This document shows positions 41,148 to 49,702 of a stretch of 64,000 nt of DNA, one piece after another. Within the stretch, counting starts at the first letter, position 1. The number at the start of each line of letters is the position of its first letter. A program made the position numbers and the translations under genes. The notes under the pieces were generated by a model. That model saw only the letters and a list, made by a program, of their open reading frames with translations, made no database searches and had not been told where the DNA came from. This stretch comes from Oceanobacillus sp. Castelsardo (GTDB lineage: Bacteria > Bacillota > Bacilli > Bacillales > Amphibacillaceae), in contig NZ_LYCS01000001.1 of assembly GCF_001659985.1 (NCBI RefSeq), positions 620,001 to 684,000 on the forward strand, given 5' to 3'.

Positions 41148-42106
41148 GACGTGATAAATTCTTCATTCCATGGATTAACCTTTTCCACAACTCTTAGTTT
41201 CGCTGAACGTGATCTTCTATTCTCTTCTAATTCATCATTGCCCGCTATAATTGGTTTCCTAGTAATAAGTTTAAATGGAGCTTCGAATTCTTTCGGTATA
41301 ATAGGTAAATTCCTAGGTGTCGGTTTCGGAGTACTCCATTTCTTAAACGCTTGTTTACACAACCTATCCTCTAATGAATGGAACGTAATAACTGCAATAC
41401 GTCCCTCTATATCCACTACTTTTGCAGCCTGATAAATCGCACTGTTAAACGCTTCCAGCTCATCATTAACCGCTATTCGCAAAGCTTGAAAAATCCTTTT
41501 CGCTGGATGACCACCTTTTCTCCGCGCTGGTGCAGGGATTGCATCTTTTATAATTTCAACTAGTTCATATGTTGTTTCAATGGTTTTTATATTACGAGAT
41601 TCCTCTATTTTACGAGCGATCTGTTTAGAAAACTTTTCTTCACCATAGCGAAAGAAAATAGAGACTAATTGATTATAAGACCAATTATTAACAATATCAT
41701 AAGCAGTAAGTTCAGCGGATTGATTCATTCTCATGTCTAACCTTGCATCTTGCTGATAACTGAACCCTCTATCTCCCCTGTCTAATTGGGGGGATGATAC
41801 ACCTAAATCAAATAAAATACCATCAACATGTTCGATGCGATGCTCTCTTAACTTTTCTTCCATTTCTCTGAAATTAGCATGGATGAATAATATTCTGTCT
41901 TGATATTTCTCTAATCGTTGTTTAGCAGCTTCTAAAGCATCCTGATCTTGATCAAATGCAATTAATAAGCCTTCCTCACTTAATTTTGATGCTATTTGTT
42001 CTGAATGGCCTCCGCCACCTAATGTACAATCTATGTATGTACCATTTTCTTTAATCGCTAACCCTTTAATCGATTCATCTCTTAGTACACTATAATGTTC
42101 AAACAT
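41144..42106 (-). CDS. rsmH: 16S rRNA (cytosine(1402)-N(4))-methyltransferase
   Basis: 320 aa. Methylates N4 of C1402 in 16S rRNA. SAM-binding loop [17 protein letters not shown] near residue 30, and conserved [30 protein letters not shown] and [13 protein letters not shown]. It follows mraZ as the second gene of the dcw cluster. Formerly mraW. Confidence 0.96.
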   Translation of the reverse strand: MFEHYSVLRDESIKGLAIKENGTYIDCTLGGGGHSEQIASKLSEEGLLIAFDQDQDALEAAKQRLEKYQDRILFIHANFREMEEKLREHRIEHVDGILFDLGVSSPQLDRGDRGFSYQQDARLDMRMNQSAELTAYDIVNNWSYNQLVSIFFRYGEEKFSKQIARKIEESRNIKTIETTYELVEIIKDAIPAPARRKGGHPAKRIFQALRIAVNDELEAFNSAIYQAAKVVDIEGRIAVITFHSLEDRLCKQAFKKWSTPKPTPRNLPIIPKEFEAPFKLITRKPIIAGNDELEENRRSRSAKLRVVEKVNPWNEEFITS

Positions 42107-42129
42107 AGTAACCCCCGCTTTTTTTAAAC

Positions 42130-42561
42130 TTAGATATCAAAGTCCATAAGATTTTCGGCTATTTCACCAAATGATTCTTCGGAATTAGTAACATATTCTT
42201 CCCAATTATCATTTGACCAAAATTCAATACGGTTTGATACGCCTATGACTACACATTCCTTTTCTAAGGTTGCATATTTCCGTAAAGACTGTGGAATGTT
42301 TATTCTTCCCTGTTTATCAACTTCGCATTCAACCGCACCAGAAAAGAAAAAACGAGTGAAAGCCCTAGCATCTTTTTTTGTTAATGGGAGTTTTTTTAAC
42401 TTTTCTTCCAAAACCTTCCATTCTTCCATAGGGTACGCAAATAAACATTTATCAAGTCCACGGGTTACAACAAACGATTCTCCAAGATCCTCACGGAATT
42501 TAGATGGGACGATAATTCTCCCTTTTGGATCGATGTTATGTTGGAATTCACCCATGAACAT
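42130..42561 (-). CDS. mraZ: Transcriptional regulator MraZ
   Basis: 143 aa. Two SpoVT/AbrB-type domains with the signature [22 protein letters not shown] and, in the second copy, [17 protein letters not shown]. It binds GTG-rich direct repeats upstream of its own gene and controls the dcw operon; such repeats are visible at 42590-42619. First gene of the dcw cluster here. Confidence 0.96.
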   Translation of the reverse strand: MFMGEFQHNIDPKGRIIVPSKFREDLGESFVVTRGLDKCLFAYPMEEWKVLEEKLKKLPLTKKDARAFTRFFFSGAVECEVDKQGRINIPQSLRKYATLEKECVVIGVSNRIEFWSNDNWEEYVTNSEESFGEIAENLMDFDI

Positions 42562-42589
42562 ATAGTACGCCCCACTTTCTTATTTTTCA

Positions 42590-42619
42590 TATTACCACAT
42601 CCCCCCACAATTCACCACA
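42590..42619 (-). promoter_or_regulatory. MraZ-box: three tandem 10 bp direct repeats
   Basis: On the minus strand TGTGGTGAAT, TGTGGGGGGA and TGTGGTAATA follow one another with exact 10-base periodicity, about 30-60 bases before the mraZ ATG; a further GTGGGG lies at 42570-42575. The spacing and GTGG core fit the operator known for MraZ. Confidence 0.75.
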
Positions 42620-42680
42620 TAATTTCTATAAAATCATAAAGATTTTTTTTCCTTCTTGTTATTGCAGATAAATCAACAAT

Positions 42681-42714
42681 AAAAAAGCCTGCCATTTCAA
42701 TAAATGACAGGGCT
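42681..42714 (-). terminator. Terminator of bshC
   Basis: Minus-strand hairpin pairing AGCC with GGCT and CATTT with AAATG (small internal bulge), followed by TTTTTTATTG; 48 bases after the bshC stop and upstream of the MraZ box. Confidence 0.7.
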
Positions 42715-42762
42715 TAAGTGATTTTTATAGTTTTAGTGGTGGATAGTGGGGGGATTTTCCCA

Positions 42763-44379
42763 CTATAGGTAAACTAAGTAATGATCATTTGAAAAAGAAT
42801 AGGGATTGTCTATTGTTTTCTTAATAAAATCTGCACCAAACTTATTTATAAACGGTAGCGGATTCCAAATACGTTCCTGTAAACCATCCGGATAAAGATT
42901 CACCTTAATCAAATCCATTTCCGTAAGTTCTTTATTATATTTTTCTTCAATCGCTTTTACCATTCTACCCTCTATAAACGAAATCTCTTTCTGTAAATAA
43001 TAAAGATTTTTATCTGCCAGATCTCCAATATCTGCCCGAATTTCTTTTGCTAAGTCCCTTAGGGGTTTATGTGCCTTTTCTATTGTCTCTTTCATTTCCA
43101 CCGCTAACTCATGAATGGGAGGTTTTGTTTTCGAATTAATCCAGTTCCTCTTATAATCTTGTATTCCATTATTCACCACTTCTTCAGTAGTAATAGTTAA
43201 ACGCCCCATCAGTTTGCTTACTTTAGATTCAATATAAGTAAATGATAACCGCGGAAATATGGGTGGCATTTTAATTCCGAAAACATGGAATACTGGTTTT
43301 AGCGCTGACCAGTAACTAATTTCCCCGGGACCACCGATAAATGCTAAAGATGGAAATAGTAGTTCTTGCATAAGTGGTCTTGTCACGACATTATTGCTTA
43401 GTTTTTCTGGTTGGTTATTCGCTATAGTAATTAATTCCTTGGTTGTTAATTCAACTTCACCTTGTTTTCCGTTCCAACCACCATTTTCATTTCGGTATAA
43501 TAATATTCGTTCTTTATTATGGTGATAAAATAGATTTCCACTATTCAAATCCGCTTCCAAAGGTACTTGATAATCATTTTTTCTTAATTTATTAAGTATT
43601 TCATTGACCCCACTACTAATCTCCCGCTGTTTTAGAATCATTTGTTCAAAATATTCTTTTTCTAGATTTCGAACTAATGGGTGATGCGAATCAATCAATA
43701 CAAGACCTTCATCTGGAAATAGTTTAAATATTAATCGAGCAAAGAAATCTGTATAAGTTTCTGATTGTTCTAGACAAAGTAAAATTGAATGATATAAGTC
43801 TTTCGTATTTTCCGTTTCCTCTAAATAAGAAAACACTTTATCCAACCAATCGCGAATTATGTTTTTCTCCAATTGTATTTCTGACACAGAGCTTTTATTT
43901 ATATTTTCTTGTCCTACTTTTAATTTTCTTAAGCGGGATTTCTCCTGCATAAATATATGATTAATTTCGTCAAAATCATGATCTTCTCCAGCTATCCAAA
44001 ATACAGGTATTACTGGTATGTTTAATTTCTCTTCCTGTTGTTTAGCCAACTGTAGAACAGAGATTACTTTATTAATAGTGTACATTGGACCGGTTAATAA
44101 CCCAGCTTGTTGTCCTGCTATAACTACAACACTATCTTCATTTGAAAAACGATCAATATTATGTAAAGTGGAATTTGGTGCATCCCAACCTTTATTTAGT
44201 TTATGTAAAACTTCTTGCAAGGATTCTCTTTGAAAAATTCGTTCGTGTAAATCCTTCACCCTACCTTCCAAATCTCCACTTGGAATGTAATCAAAGAAAT
44301 CCATAATTTCTTCTTTTTCCAATCGATAATCAGAAATTAACTTATTCTGATTTTCCAGTTTTATTGGATGTATCCGCAT
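42763..44379 (-). CDS. bshC: Bacillithiol biosynthesis cysteine-adding enzyme BshC
   Basis: 538 aa, family length. Proposed to join cysteine to GlcN-malate, the last step of bacillithiol synthesis. Motifs: VVIAGQQAGLLTGPMYTINK (Rossmann-like nucleotide fold), FWIAGEDHDFDEINH, and a long coiled coil near residues 400-490. Its presence implies the cell uses bacillithiol as its main low-molecular-weight thiol. It lies directly upstream of mraZ, the conserved B. subtilis (yllA) position. Confidence 0.95.
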   Translation of the reverse strand: MRIHPIKLENQNKLISDYRLEKEEIMDFFDYIPSGDLEGRVKDLHERIFQRESLQEVLHKLNKGWDAPNSTLHNIDRFSNEDSVVVIAGQQAGLLTGPMYTINKVISVLQLAKQQEEKLNIPVIPVFWIAGEDHDFDEINHIFMQEKSRLRKLKVGQENINKSSVSEIQLEKNIIRDWLDKVFSYLEETENTKDLYHSILLCLEQSETYTDFFARLIFKLFPDEGLVLIDSHHPLVRNLEKEYFEQMILKQREISSGVNEILNKLRKNDYQVPLEADLNSGNLFYHHNKERILLYRNENGGWNGKQGEVELTTKELITIANNQPEKLSNNVVTRPLMQELLFPSLAFIGGPGEISYWSALKPVFHVFGIKMPPIFPRLSFTYIESKVSKLMGRLTITTEEVVNNGIQDYKRNWINSKTKPPIHELAVEMKETIEKAHKPLRDLAKEIRADIGDLADKNLYYLQKEISFIEGRMVKAIEEKYNKELTEMDLIKVNLYPDGLQERIWNPLPFINKFGADFIKKTIDNPYSFSNDHYLVYL

Positions 44380-44491
44380 AGATTATTGTTCTCCTTTTCG
44401 AGTTAGTCCACTTCATACATTCTACCTAATTTTTATCTCTTTTTCATTTAATCTGTTTTATAAAGTACAGTCTCATGAAACTTTATCATTA

Positions 44492-44875
44492 TCATACAAT
44501 TTCCATTATTATTCCAATAATACTAAAAGTAACATATAAGATAAAAAATAAAAGGAAACAAATCTTCCATAAAATCTTGAATGCTTTTTTTATTTCAATA
44601 TCGACATTTGCTTTCCATTGATAAAAGATAATAACAGCCAATACAAAAAGCATAAAAATAAGTATAAATCCTGTAATAGAAGTATTAAAAAGATATTGAA
44701 TAAGAATAATCGTGGATATTATATAGAAAATTGTTGACCAATTAACTGCTATATGAACAGCCTTTTTAGATGATCGGCTTAACTTTAGAACAATGATGTA
44801 TACAATAACAGTAGCAATAATCGGAACCATAATAAAGAAGGACAGTAAATATATAATAAAATTAATAAAAATCAC
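44492..44875 (-). CDS. Small integral membrane protein, DUF3397-like
   Basis: 127 aa with four hydrophobic segments (about residues 4-30, 45-62, 66-86, 103-126) and basic loops (KLSRSSKKAVH, IEIKKAFK). Length, topology and position just upstream of bshC match the DUF3397 family of Bacilli, whose function is unknown; family assignment is by context. The only standard start is a GTG at 44875, which touches AGAGG; no ATG lies within the first 16 codons, so the real start is uncertain. ylbQ (panE), the B. subtilis neighbour, is absent. Confidence 0.7.
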   Translation of the reverse strand: MIFINFIIYLLSFFIMVPIIATVIVYIIVLKLSRSSKKAVHIAVNWSTIFYIISTIILIQYLFNTSITGFILIFMLFVLAVIIFYQWKANVDIEIKKAFKILWKICFLLFFILYVTFSIIGIIMEIV

Positions 44876-45180
44876 CCTCTATTCCATTAAACAAAATCCA
44901 GTTAAGACATACGTAACGTTTATTTCAACAACCCGATAATACTTTATCATAAAAGTAAAGAAAATAAAGCATTTATATTAACAGTACGGTCATTTAATGA
45001 ATTTACATATAATTAATTTTATTTAAAAATTAACACTTTTATATTATAATAAAATTATTGGATTAGATAAAGAACTCATACAATTTTGTACTTGTAGGAA
45101 TGAAGTCTATACCAGTTTCGTTATGTAAACACTATCATTATTTTTGATCTTATAGAACATGACCGGGAGAGTGAAGTTTT
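44876..45180. other. Divergent intergenic region, 305 bases
   Basis: AT-rich spacer between the minus-strand DUF3397 gene and plus-strand ylbP. It must hold a promoter for each, but I see no box pair that stands out; TTGTAC (45088-45093) with TATACC 16 bases on is a weak candidate for ylbP. No ORF or hairpin of note. Confidence 0.5.
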
Positions 45181-45663
45181 ATGGAAAATATTAAAGTGGA
45201 ACGTTTATTAATCAATTACAAGACACTTGACATGTTTAAACGGTTCAAAGCATATGGAAATCAAGAGTTATCCATGCACGAGGAATTACAAAATAATTTT
45301 ATAGAAAACAATATTGTGTCACCTTTTTATGGCATTTACTATGCGAATAATCTTGCAGCCAGAATGTGTCTATATGAAATGAACAAACAATATGACTACT
45401 ATTTTGAACCACCGCAGGATTATCTTACACTTTGGAAATTGGAAGTACTTCCAGACTATAGAAAAAAGGGTTATGGTAAAGCTTTAGTTGAATTTGCTAA
45501 AAGCTTTCAATTACCAATAAAAACAAACCCATTAATTAATTCCCAAGGTTTTTGGGAGAAGATGGGTTTTCAAAAAGCACACTATGACATGCAACGTGAC
45601 TTAGGTGAGAATCCACTAATCTGGTTACCAGATGGAGTTAAAGAAAAAGAAACCGAAAATTAA
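45181..45663 (+). CDS. GNAT-family N-acetyltransferase YlbP
   Basis: 160 aa. A single GNAT domain; the acetyl-CoA pyrophosphate loop is in LEVLPDYRKKGYGKALVEFAKS (R-x-x-G-x-G/A), and the C-terminal SQGFWEKMGFQKAHYDMQ is typical. Substrate unknown. GGGAGAG precedes the ATG. One of the few plus-strand genes here, ending in a strong hairpin. Confidence 0.9.
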   Translation: MENIKVERLLINYKTLDMFKRFKAYGNQELSMHEELQNNFIENNIVSPFYGIYYANNLAARMCLYEMNKQYDYYFEPPQDYLTLWKLEVLPDYRKKGYGKALVEFAKSFQLPIKTNPLINSQGFWEKMGFQKAHYDMQRDLGENPLIWLPDGVKEKETEN

Positions 45664-45666
45664 TTT

Positions 45667-45700
45667 TTAAGACATGAATGTAAACCCATTCATGTCTTAA
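45667..45700. terminator. Terminator of ylbP
   Basis: Perfect 14 bp stem (45667-45680 and 45687-45700), 6-base loop, followed by TTTATTTT on the plus strand; usable both ways. Confidence 0.85.
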
Positions 45701-45754
45701 TTTATTTTAAGTAAGATAATATAAAATTTTAACGCTGGGTTTGATTTCTTTTTA

Positions 45755-45915
45755 GGAAAGGCCACGTCCAGCTTCAGTGCCCAGCAACTAGCAAACTTCA
45801 CACTCCTCCACTACGATAAGTCAACATCGGCTCGTACCCTCGCCATGTTTCCTTTATCTCATTGCGGAGCGCTCCAGTTTGTACGTTGCTAAACGGGCAC
45901 TTACGCTTTTGTTCT
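45755..45915 (-). repeat. GC-rich structured repeat, copy 1 (family A)
   Basis: 161 bases, read on the minus strand, starting a few bases after the ylbO stop. It shares the whole layout with the copy at 57081-57239. Pairing segments GTGCCC/GGGCAC, GCAAC/GTTGC and CAAACT/AGTTTG are each self-complementary but differ in sequence from the other copies, a sign of compensatory change. No coding potential. Confidence 0.8.
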
Positions 45916-45921
45916 ATATAT

Positions 45922-46401
45922 TCATATTTTATTATTTTTAAACGTATTAACTTCAGAAATGATCTTTCCAAATTGGATAAATGTTTCCTCATAGCGTTTA
46001 AGATATTCTTTTAGTTGTCTATTTTCATTTTCTAACTGTGTAACAATCTCCTCATGTTTTTCTTTTGTGAAATTATCCTCCGTTTGGAAATTCTCTTTCA
46101 TTTTTTCTAACAACAAAATAGCTGTTTCGATTGTATCCGTTTCACCCGTGTTAGCTGTTGAAACATCTTTCTTTGAACCATTTTTTCTTTCTTCCTTAGC
46201 ATGTTCAATCGCCTCATGATATTGCTTACGAATCGTCGCGTTCCACCTGAACCCGCATGCTGCAGGTGTACGCGATAATTGATAAGATACCTCTTTAAAA
46301 GCTTCTAGTTGCGTTTTACCTTCCCTAATATAACGAAGTACAGTTTCTGCTAAAATAATATCTTCATTATTTGTCCATGCATCTTGACGTGTATCGTTCA
46401 T
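45922..46401 (-). CDS. RsfA-family Myb-like regulator (YlbO)
   Basis: 159 aa. An N-terminal Myb/SANT-like DNA-binding domain ([40 protein letters not shown]) and a C-terminal coiled coil (residues 95-150) as in the prespore regulator RsfA. The position between rpmF and ylbP is that of B. subtilis ylbO, a sporulation gene. The ATG at 46401 has an ideal AAGGAGG site; the longer ORF to 46440 is rejected. DNA targets unknown. Confidence 0.9.
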   Translation of the reverse strand: MNDTRQDAWTNNEDIILAETVLRYIREGKTQLEAFKEVSYQLSRTPAACGFRWNATIRKQYHEAIEHAKEERKNGSKKDVSTANTGETDTIETAILLLEKMKENFQTEDNFTKEKHEEIVTQLENENRQLKEYLKRYEETFIQFGKIISEVNTFKNNKI

Positions 46402-46469
46402 AACACCCCTCCTTATTTCTTTGCTATAAAATGTATGCAAAAAATAGGAGTACTAGAATAACTGTTTGC

Positions 46470-47222
46470 TTATTTACGTAATAAAAATTTCTCAATAGCT
46501 TGTTTATGCTCTTCAGAACCCCATAAATTAGCGGTCCGTTTAACTTCTTCCGTCATTTCAAAAAATAAATTATGATTAGTCCAGCTTTTTATATATTGGG
46601 CTTTTAGCAACCCCATTTGTCGATAGGATTTGGAAATGTAGTCCTTTAATAGGACTTCCATATCTTCTATTTCATTTTCACTTACTACTCTATTGATCCA
46701 TCCTTTCGTCTCTAAAGATTGGCTATCTAATACCTTCGCTTCGGTTAACCATTCTAGCGCAAATGACGAGGGAACTTTGTTATACAATAGGGTTCCTCCT
46801 CCCCATCCAGGCAAAATACCTAAATTCGCTTGAACAAATCCAAATTTCGTATTTTCTCTCGCAATCCGAATATCGCAAGCAGTAGCTAGTTCACATCCCC
46901 CACCCAAAGCATTTCCATTTAATAGTGCAATAACAGGGACAGGAAATAAAGCAATTTTGTATAATATTTCCTTCATAGGGGTTAACCTTAAATAAGCTTC
47001 TTCCGGACTTAAGTTACCGTGAAGGTAGGTTAAATCACCACCTGCACAGAACATCTTATTACCCTTACATGTTAAAACTAAAAATTTAATTTCTTCCTTT
47101 TTCGCATTATCAAGTATGGTACCAATCATTGCTCCCATTTCCTTTGATATAGCATTTCTTTTCTCCGGTCTATTAAGATAGATTACACCATAATCTTTCT
47201 TTTTTTGATATTCCACAATCAT
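46470..47222 (-). CDS. Enoyl-CoA hydratase/isomerase family protein with altered active site
   Basis: 250 aa crotonase fold. The CoA-binding MFCAGGDL oxyanion segment and NGNALGGGCELATACD (E111) are present. The second catalytic Glu of hydratases, in the P-E-I/L motif, is replaced by Gln131 in GFVQANLGILPGWGGG. The W-G-G-G stretch recalls decarboxylase or other non-hydratase members of the superfamily, so hydratase activity is doubtful. GGGGGA lies before the ATG. It sits in a ylb block that lacks it in B. subtilis; substrate unknown. Confidence 0.85.
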   Translation of the reverse strand: MIVEYQKKKDYGVIYLNRPEKRNAISKEMGAMIGTILDNAKKEEIKFLVLTCKGNKMFCAGGDLTYLHGNLSPEEAYLRLTPMKEILYKIALFPVPVIALLNGNALGGGCELATACDIRIARENTKFGFVQANLGILPGWGGGTLLYNKVPSSFALEWLTEAKVLDSQSLETKGWINRVVSENEIEDMEVLLKDYISKSYRQMGLLKAQYIKSWTNHNLFFEMTEEVKRTANLWGSEEHKQAIEKFLLRK

Positions 47223-47323
47223 ATATATATATCCCCCAAAACAAAGAATATTTATTATGTTTAGAATACCATATAATGTGAAACTTATTTAAAGGAAGTT
47301 TTGAGCCATATACAAATTCACAA

Positions 47324-47430
47324 AGAACAAAGGCGCAAGCGCCCGTTTAGTGACGTATAGACTGGACTGAGCCGTAGGAGGTAAAGGAAGTCTACTAGTC
47401 ACTGGGCGCCGGAACCGGATGTGGCTATTT
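47324..47430 (+). repeat. GC-rich structured repeat, copy 2, shortened (family A)
   Basis: 107 bases in the opposite orientation to copies 1 and 3. It lacks an internal stretch of about 55 bases between two AAGGAA motifs, as if lost by slippage. The pairing arms are kept: GCGCCC/GGGCGC, GTGAC/GTCAC and TAGACT/AGTCTA, again with changed but complementary bases. Confidence 0.8.
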
Positions 47431-47486
47431 CGGTATCTAAGTTATCCATAGCCATACAAATTTTATAATTTCCTAGAGAATAAAAA

Positions 47487-47510
47487 AACAGACCACCAAC
47501 GTGATCTGTT
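47487..47510 (-). terminator. Terminator of rpmF
   Basis: 10 bp stem (47487-47496 and 47501-47510, one G-U pair) with a CAAC loop and a run of seven T on the minus strand, 9 bases after the rpmF stop. Confidence 0.85.
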
Positions 47511-47518
47511 TTTATCGT

Positions 47519-47692
47519 TTAGCTATTAACAACATCTTTTCCATCATAATGTCCACAAGATTTGCAAACATGATGAGGTTTTGTTAATTCACCACAATTT
47601 GAGCATTCTACCATGCCAGGTACGTGTAATTTTTTATGAGTACGACGTTGATTCTTCACCTTTTTAGAAGTTCTTCTTTTAGGTACTGCCAT
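47519..47692 (-). CDS. rpmF: 50S ribosomal protein L32
   Basis: 57 aa, exact family length. Reads [20 protein letters not shown] at the N-terminus, then a zinc ribbon with C30-x2-C33 and C43-x2-C46 (ECSNCGE, VCKSCG). Four cysteines present, so this is the zinc-containing form. It follows yceD/ylbN in the conserved yceD-rpmF operon. ATG at 47692. Confidence 0.97.
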   Translation of the reverse strand: MAVPKRRTSKKVKNQRRTHKKLHVPGMVECSNCGELTKPHHVCKSCGHYDGKDVVNS

Positions 47693-47722
47693 GACTTACA
47701 CCTCCTTTAACGGAAAAAGAAA

Positions 47723-48250
47723 TTAATTTTCTTTCGTTTTTTTATCAAGTAATGATTGCAATTTTTGAAAACGTGGATCAACCTTACTTTTCTTATCATC
47801 TTCCGAGAGAAAATCCCATCCTTCTCCACTTAAAGAAGAATCATCTACTTCTTGATCAGAAAACACCCTAAATGGGGTTTCTAGCAAGATATTCTCCTTT
47901 ATATACGGAGTCAAATCAATCAACTCTCCGGTAACTGGATGGATTTCCAATTCTTCGTCTTCTGCACTAATATATGAGGATGTTGTAAAAATTTCCCTTG
48001 CCTTTATATTAAAAGGATAGGTAACATCGACTAATGTACGAGCATCAGGCAAGATCATTTCTCCCTCTATCCTAAAGGTAAAAATGTACTCTTCCCCACC
48101 ACTTCTCACACATTCTCCATAGACATGAACAGAATCAATATTTCGTATGTCATTATTCATTGTTTTAAGTTCGGAAACATCCACATGATCATCAAATGTG
48201 AAAGGTTTTTGATTCGCGTGTTTTCTAATTTCACCTAAAGTAAATTTCAT
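47723..48250 (-). CDS. YceD family protein (YlbN, DUF177)
   Basis: 175 aa. DUF177 proteins are co-transcribed with rpmF nearly everywhere in bacteria, and the family is linked to 23S rRNA/large-subunit assembly; exact action unknown. Visible: CVRSGGEEYIFTFRIEG with only one of the usual cysteine pair, a strongly acidic body, and a basic C-terminal tail (KKSKVDPRFQKLQSLLDKK). ATG 48250 is 6 bases after GAGGTG; the GTG three codons earlier overlaps that site. Confidence 0.9.
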   Translation of the reverse strand: MKFTLGEIRKHANQKPFTFDDHVDVSELKTMNNDIRNIDSVHVYGECVRSGGEEYIFTFRIEGEMILPDARTLVDVTYPFNIKAREIFTTSSYISAEDEELEIHPVTGELIDLTPYIKENILLETPFRVFSDQEVDDSSLSGEGWDFLSEDDKKSKVDPRFQKLQSLLDKKTKEN

Positions 48251-48455
48251 TTTTTTCACCTCAAGGCAACAAGAGTAATTTTAAAAGAAAAAAGGGAATT
48301 TGTCAATAAGTTTTTCTTTACACCATCCATATTATTCCCTATTTAAAATGGATGTAATCACTTCACTTTTTTAGAAATAACAAATAAGAGAGCAAAGATG
48401 CGTTAATGAATTTTTTTTGTTACAATGTTTATCAAAATATTTGGGAGTGGAATGA

Positions 48456-49673
48456 ATGAAAGCTTGTGGTCTAATTGTTGAATACAACCCCTTTCATAAC
48501 GGTCATGTCTATCACATGAATCAAGCAAAAAAAATAACGAAAGCCGACTGTATGATTACTATAATGAGTGGTTCTTTTCTTCAGCGTGGAGAACCTGCGA
48601 TTATTGACAAATTTCATCGAACAAAAGCTGCTCTACGAACCGGGATTGATATCGTCATCGAACTTCCTTATGTCTACGCTGTACAGAATAGTGACATTTT
48701 TGCGAGTGGTGCGGTACAAATACTAAATCAGATAGGTGTTTCTACTATTTGTTTTGGAAGTGAATCTGGTAATGTATCCTATTTTATAAAAGGCTATGAA
48801 AACTATAAGGAAAAAGAACCACTATTTAAACAGGAACTAAAATTCGGCCTGGCAGCTGGGCTATCATTTCCAGAAGCTAGTAAATTAGCTTATCAACGTA
48901 TTGGTTTAACAACTGATGCGTTGGATTTAGCGCGGCCAAATAATATTTTAGGATTTAGTTATGTAAAAGCCATTATGGATCAGAATCTGGCTATCAAACC
49001 ATTCACTATTCAACGAACAAAAAATGACTTTCATGATCAAGTAATTACCGATAAAATCGCCAGTGCTACTAGTATACGAAAGAATCTTATAGAAAACAAT
49101 GAAATCGACCTTTCTGTTAAAGATACAATGCCTAAAGCAACAATCGAACAACTTCATCTATATAAGGAAAGTTCTGGTTTATGGCATACTTGGGAACATT
49201 ACTTCCAACTTCTACAATACCGGGTTCTAACTATGTCATTGGAAGAATTAAGAGAAATCCATGGTGTCAATGAAGGCATAGAGCACCGCATTATAAAAAC
49301 AGCTACTAAGGCTTCCTCTATTCATCATTGGATTGAGTTAATTAAAACTAAACGCTATACATGGACCAGAATTCAGCGGATTTTTACACATATTTTAACA
49401 AATACGACAAAAAAAGAAGTACAAAGGTCCTTAAATAACCCTCCCCCTTATATCCGAATTCTTGGATTATCTAAGAACGGACAAGCTTATTTAAATAAGA
49501 AAAGAAAAGAAATCACTGCGCCAATTATTTTCGGATTAAAAAGAAATACAAATCCTATGCTCGTAATGGAGGAAAGAGCTACAAAAGCCTATTATAGTGT
49601 TTTAAACCCAAATACTCGAAACCGGTTGTTCCACCAAGAAATTACTGGACCAATTATTTCCCATAAAAAGTAG
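48456..49673 (+). CDS. tmcAL: tRNA(Met) cytidine acetate ligase TmcAL
   Basis: 405 aa. Uses acetate and ATP to make N4-acetylcytidine at the wobble position of elongator tRNA-Met. Nucleotidyltransferase-like motif H14-x-G-H17 in VEYNPFHNGHVYHM, then GSFLQRGEPAIIDKFHRTKAA and RPNNILGFSYVKA. B. subtilis ortholog is ylbM, in the same place and orientation relative to yceD. Its stop codon lies in a hairpin shared with ylbL. Confidence 0.95.
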   Translation: MKACGLIVEYNPFHNGHVYHMNQAKKITKADCMITIMSGSFLQRGEPAIIDKFHRTKAALRTGIDIVIELPYVYAVQNSDIFASGAVQILNQIGVSTICFGSESGNVSYFIKGYENYKEKEPLFKQELKFGLAAGLSFPEASKLAYQRIGLTTDALDLARPNNILGFSYVKAIMDQNLAIKPFTIQRTKNDFHDQVITDKIASATSIRKNLIENNEIDLSVKDTMPKATIEQLHLYKESSGLWHTWEHYFQLLQYRVLTMSLEELREIHGVNEGIEHRIIKTATKASSIHHWIELIKTKRYTWTRIQRIFTHILTNTTKKEVQRSLNNPPPYIRILGLSKNGQAYLNKKRKEITAPIIFGLKRNTNPMLVMEERATKAYYSVLNPNTRNRLFHQEITGPIISHKK

Positions 49674-49702
49674 GCTAACTGTTACGTTAGCCTACTTTTT
49701 AT
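49663..49702. terminator. Bidirectional terminator between tmcAL and ylbL
   Basis: Perfect 17 bp stem (49663-49679 and 49686-49702), 6-base loop, A/T-rich ends both sides; contains the tmcAL stop codon and reaches the ylbL stop. Confidence 0.9.

Noticed and set aside
45755-45915. Repeat array as a CRISPR
   Set aside because: Copies are kilobases apart, differ in orientation and length, and have no spacer pattern or cas genes.
47222-47245. AT dinucleotide run upstream of the enoyl-CoA hydratase-like gene as a phase-variable tract
   Set aside because: Only about five AT units, interrupted, and compatible with ordinary AT-rich spacer.
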